DNA of 64,000 bases. Source: Rhizobium sp. R635 (GTDB taxonomy: Bacteria; Pseudomonadota; Alphaproteobacteria; Rhizobiales; Rhizobiaceae). Shown here piece after piece: positions 61,374-64,000 of this stretch (positions are counted from its first letter, which is position 1; every line of letters starts with the position of its first letter). The position numbers were made by a program, and so were the translations under genes. Under the pieces are notes generated by a model that did no database searches, was not told the DNA's origin, and saw nothing but the letters and a program-made list of their open reading frames with translations. The stretch is taken from the NCBI RefSeq assembly GCF_002211285.1, contig NZ_LOKX01000007.1, positions 79,530-143,529 of the forward strand. The letters run 5' to 3'.

Positions 61374-63410
61374 ATGACAAGCTCCTTTCCGAAGACCTTC
61401 TCCGAAATCACGCTGGCAGGCCACAGGCTGCGCAACAGGATCGTATTCGGCGCCCATACGGCCAACATGTCCGTCAACGGATTGCCGGGCGATCAGACGA
61501 TCGCCTATTACGTCGAACGGGCGATCGGCGGGGCAGCCATGATCGTTGTCGAGCCGATGCCCGTCCACCCGGCCGCCGTGCTGACGCGCGGCAACTTCCG
61601 GACGTCTGACGATTCCGTCATCCCGGCGTTCCGCAAGTTGACAGACAGCGTGAAGCAGCATGGGGCAGTTGTCCTTCAGCAGCTCTATCATGTCGGAAGC
61701 CACGGTGACTCCGACCTATCGTTTCATGCCCATTGGTCGCCATCGGGAGGGCCGAGCTACCACGATAGCGACGGCTCGCATGCGATGACGGAGGGCGAGA
61801 TCGAGGAAACCATCGACGCCTTCGTCAAGGCGGCGCTGCGCTGTCAGGCGGCAGGCTTTGATGGCGTGGAGGTCTGGGCCGCCTATGGGGGGCTTCTCGA
61901 TCAGTTCTGGACGCCGTTCTACAATCGCCGCGAGGATCGCTGGGGCGGCAGTCTCGAAAACAGGACGCGGTTCTCGCGGGAGATTCTCGACCGCATCCGG
62001 CGTGCCTGCGGTCCGGGCTTCATCATCGGGCTTGCTGTCAGCGACGAACCCGGCTGTCCGACGGCTCTCAATCGCGACCAGTTGACGGAGATCGTCGCCG
62101 GCCTGGATGAAGAGGGGCTGATGGATTACGTGACTTGCGGCTCCGGCGGATATTTCGACTATGGCAGCCTGATGCCGACCTTTCTCTATCCGGAGCGATT
62201 GGGTATCGAATTGTCGTCACGCCTGAAGAAGGTCGTGAGCCACGCGCTGGTCACGGCGGAGAGCCATATCCGAACACCCGAAAACGCGGAAATCACGCTG
62301 GGGGAGGGGGCGGCGGATCTGGTTTCCATCGTCCGCGGCCAGATCGCCGATCCGCACCTCGCCAACAAGGCGCGCCTGGGAACGCCCGAGGACATCAGGG
62401 GCTGTCTTTCCTGCAATCAGATGTGCTGGGGCCGCCGGTCGCGAGACTATTGGATCAGCTGCCTCATCAACCCCTCCGTCGGGCGCGAAGCCGAATGGGG
62501 AGGCGACCGGTTCGAACCTGCCGGCAATCCTCAATTCGTCCTGGTCGTCGGAGGAGGGCCGGCGGGATTGGAAGCAGCACGTGTCGCGGCCGAAAGAGGC
62601 CATCGCGTCGTCCTGGCGGAAGCGTCGGATCGGCTGGGCGGAGCCTTCCGCCTGGCGGGCGAGCAGCCGCGCCGCGCACAGATACTGGATCTCATCGGCT
62701 GGTACCAAACGCGCTTCGAAAAACTCGGCGTCGAGCTTCGCTTCAACACCTATCTCGAGGCAAGCGACGTTGCCAGCATCGGGGCCGACGTGGTGATCCT
62801 GGCGACCGGATCGCTGCCGCAGGAAACCGGCTTTCAGAAGGCCATGCCCGATCGCCCGTCTCTCGACGGCATCGCACGAGGAAACGTCTTCTCAGCCGAA
62901 AGCGTCATGGCCCGTCAGGCAAGGCTCGGCAAACGCGTCGTGCTGATCGACGAAACCGGCGGATGGAAGGGCTGCGGCACGGCCTGGAAACTCGCTGAGC
63001 AGGGGCATGAGGTCGTGCTCGTGACGCCGGACGCGCTCATCGGGAAGGAACTGCAACGCACCTCTGCCGACGTCCCCCTGCGGCGGACGCTGAGCATGCT
63101 CGGCGTCCAATTCCGGACGGAGACCAGCATGGAAAGCTGGCAAGGCAATTCCGCGACGCTCGTCTCCCACCTGACGGGAAAGCGCGAGACCATCGAAGCC
63201 GACAGCCTCGTATTCTCCACGACCAACATTGCAGCCAACTGGCTCGCCCTGGAACTCGCCGAACTCGGCATTCCCTTCGTCGAGATCGGCGATGGCGTGG
63301 CGCCGAGACAGGCTCCTTATGCCTTCTATGAGGGTCGGCGCGCCGGAATGGCGATCGGCGCCGGGGAAGAGGCGCGAGGCGGCGAGACGCCAAAGATTTC
63401 CGTGGCATAA
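61374..63410 (+). CDS. Fe-S flavoprotein oxidoreductase of the trimethylamine dehydrogenase / dimethylglycine demethylase (DgcA, StcD) family
   Basis: A 678-residue enzyme. The N-terminal OYE-like FMN barrel (~1-350) has LRNRIVFGAHTANMSVNG, VLQQLYHVGSHGDSD, DGVEVWAAYGGLLDQFWTPFYNRREDRWGGSLENRTRF and VRGQIADPHLANKARLG. The 4Fe-4S site is CLSCNQMCWGRRSRDYWISC (Cys spacing 2, 3, 11). The C-terminal FAD/NAD domain starts VLVVGGGPAGLEAARVAAERGHRVV. Relatives demethylate methylamines, dimethylglycine or N-methylproline, or reduce enoyl substrates. Given carnitine and formaldehyde genes nearby, an N-demethylase is attractive but unproven. The ribosome site before ATG 61374 is weak. Confidence 0.85.
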   Translation: MTSSFPKTFSEITLAGHRLRNRIVFGAHTANMSVNGLPGDQTIAYYVERAIGGAAMIVVEPMPVHPAAVLTRGNFRTSDDSVIPAFRKLTDSVKQHGAVVLQQLYHVGSHGDSDLSFHAHWSPSGGPSYHDSDGSHAMTEGEIEETIDAFVKAALRCQAAGFDGVEVWAAYGGLLDQFWTPFYNRREDRWGGSLENRTRFSREILDRIRRACGPGFIIGLAVSDEPGCPTALNRDQLTEIVAGLDEEGLMDYVTCGSGGYFDYGSLMPTFLYPERLGIELSSRLKKVVSHALVTAESHIRTPENAEITLGEGAADLVSIVRGQIADPHLANKARLGTPEDIRGCLSCNQMCWGRRSRDYWISCLINPSVGREAEWGGDRFEPAGNPQFVLVVGGGPAGLEAARVAAERGHRVVLAEASDRLGGAFRLAGEQPRRAQILDLIGWYQTRFEKLGVELRFNTYLEASDVASIGADVVILATGSLPQETGFQKAMPDRPSLDGIARGNVFSAESVMARQARLGKRVVLIDETGGWKGCGTAWKLAEQGHEVVLVTPDALIGKELQRTSADVPLRRTLSMLGVQFRTETSMESWQGNSATLVSHLTGKRETIEADSLVFSTTNIAANWLALELAELGIPFVEIGDGVAPRQAPYAFYEGRRAGMAIGAGEEARGGETPKISVA

Positions 63411-63418
63411 GCATATGG

Positions 63419-63447
63419 AAGATGACCGCCCATCACGCGGTCATCTT
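63419..63447 (+). terminator. terminator hairpin after the flavoprotein gene
   Basis: AAGATGACCGC and GCGGTCATCTT form an 11-base-pair stem with a 7-base loop, nine bases after the stop codon. The stem's 3' end runs into TTGTGC, so the T tract is short. Confidence 0.75.
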
Positions 63448-63540
63448 GTGCATATCGGTGCAACTCAATAGGAAGGCAGGCGATCCGGCCGTCGAAGATA
63501 GGACACCGGCCTGATTCTATTGATTTTCAAGGAGAGTATA

Positions 63541-63783
63541 TTGCGCCGAGCCCTTCAATTGTTGCTGATCCTCGTCATTGCATTCGTCGTGATCATCGGT
63601 TTCCGCTGGTACCGCTATGTCACCAACGTGGAAAGCCCGTATGACGAAGTCGGTATCGAGCTGAACAGCCGTATGCCCGGCCCGATCAACGAATGGGGAT
63701 GCGCCGCGCTTCATGCCACATTTGTCGATGCCCTGCCGCCCTATGGCTGCCAGGATGGCGCGGATGCCCGCAAGTGGCGGTGA
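63541..63783 (+). CDS. small membrane-anchored hypothetical protein
   Basis: An 80-residue protein. One N-terminal hydrophobic helix (ALQLLLILVIAFVVIIGF) is followed by a soluble tail (RWYRYVTNVESPYDEVGIELNSRMP) containing two Cys in WGCAAL and YGCQDG, which could pair in the periplasm. I chose the TTG at 63541, six bases after GGAG; an upstream TTG at 63520 lies before that site. I do not recognise a characterised family. Confidence 0.65.
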   Translation: MRRALQLLLILVIAFVVIIGFRWYRYVTNVESPYDEVGIELNSRMPGPINEWGCAALHATFVDALPPYGCQDGADARKWR

Positions 63784-63844
63784 ACAGGCTTCGCGCCTGA
63801 GCCGACGCCATTATCCGATGTTTGCTCAGGCATTCCCGGAAAAG

Positions 63845-63880
63845 CTCTAGAGCATGTCGCGCAAAAGTGTGCGGCGGTTG
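63845..63880. repeat. partial dispersed Rhizobium repeat (candidate)
   Basis: The stretch beginning GCTCTAGAGCATGTCGCGCA and continuing with AAAGTGTGCGGCGG resembles a short palindromic intergenic element I associate with many rhizobial genomes. Here it appears truncated, since the downstream half is not recognisable. The family assignment comes from memory of its sequence, not from a search. The last ~215 bases of the window hold no gene I can support. Confidence 0.4.
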
Positions 63881-64000
63881 TCTAATCGCATTGCCTTAGT
63901 CAAGGCTGTTTTGTCATCAGGCATCGACGCCGCTTTTGGGGACGGCGTAGCGAGGGGGATTCGAATGTTTGGGCGATGTTGTCTTCAAAGCTGTCCAGCG

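Noticed and set aside
63957..63970. GATTCGAATG resembling a tRNA T-loop
   Set aside because: No cloverleaf or acceptor stem can be drawn around it within the available sequence.
1..64000. CRISPR arrays, prophage or insertion sequences
   Set aside because: No regularly spaced short repeats, cas genes, phage structural genes or transposase signatures were seen on either strand.

Overview
The window reads as chromosomal or large-replicon DNA of a fast-growing rhizobium (Rhizobium leguminosarum/etli-like). The case rests on high-GC codon use, a mctSR-DUF3311-mctP locus of the kind described in R. leguminosarum, a chemoreceptor with a C-terminal WEEF tail, a fused rhizobial-type L-carnitine dehydrogenase/thioesterase, and many ABC uptake systems. 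I found no transposase, phage gene, CRISPR array, rRNA or tRNA.

Layout. 0.1-0.6 kb: an Lrp/AsnC regulator. 0.7-4.6 kb: a two-component system (mctS/mctR) followed by a small DUF3311 membrane protein and the monocarboxylate symporter mctP, with a NarL-type inverted repeat and a 24-codon leader-like ORF between them. 4.7-13.1 kb: a visibly AT-richer polysaccharide island containing dTDP-L-rhamnose synthesis (rmlBACD), a WsaF-like glycosyltransferase, an ABC-2 polysaccharide exporter (wzm/wzt) and two GT2 rhamnosyltransferase-like genes. Nearly identical 11-12 bp hairpins lie at both of its ends. 13.2-17.5 kb: a chemoreceptor and a soluble TPR-like GGDEF protein. 17.5-22.6 kb: an organosulfur (sulfonate-type) ABC importer with two flavin-dependent monooxygenases. 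22.9-33.7 kb: a sugar-acid regulon with a CUT2 ABC importer, a beta-hydroxyacid dehydrogenase, gluconokinase, gluconate 5-dehydrogenase, a D-2-hydroxyacid dehydrogenase, L-idonate 5-dehydrogenase, a LacI-family regulator and an SMP-30 lactonase. It is tied together by three or four copies of an ATGTTATCGATAACAT-type palindrome. 33.7-36.4 kb: an ECF sigma factor translationally coupled to a membrane VWA-domain protein. 36.6-37.5 kb: an HSL-type esterase.

37.5-52.3 kb: a long co-directional minus-strand block. From its 5' end it carries a BKACE enzyme, L-carnitine dehydrogenase fused to a thioesterase, an acyl-CoA dehydrogenase, an acyl-CoA synthetase and a crotonobetainyl-CoA hydratase-like enzyme, then a dipeptide-type ABC importer and a CocE/NonD hydrolase. 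A divergent CdhR-like AraC regulator sits at its head. Together these predict gamma-butyrobetaine/carnitine breakdown to glycine betaine. 52.3-54.2 kb: a LysR regulator and an EamA permease.

54.4-56.0 kb: a cobalamin riboswitch preceding a glutathione-independent formaldehyde dehydrogenase (fdhA). This pairing is unexpected to me and is the most interesting regulatory link in the window. 56-63.8 kb: an orphan amino-acid-type binding protein, a GGDEF-EAL membrane protein, an isochorismatase-like hydrolase, a GlxA-type regulator divergent from a trimethylamine-dehydrogenase-like Fe-S flavoprotein, and a small membrane protein. The window ends in what looks like part of a dispersed Rhizobium repeat.

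A plausible theme for 37-63 kb is quaternary-amine catabolism: carnitine to glycine betaine, with methyl groups released as formaldehyde and oxidised by FdhA. The individual enzyme assignments are well supported. The connection between the sub-clusters is inference.
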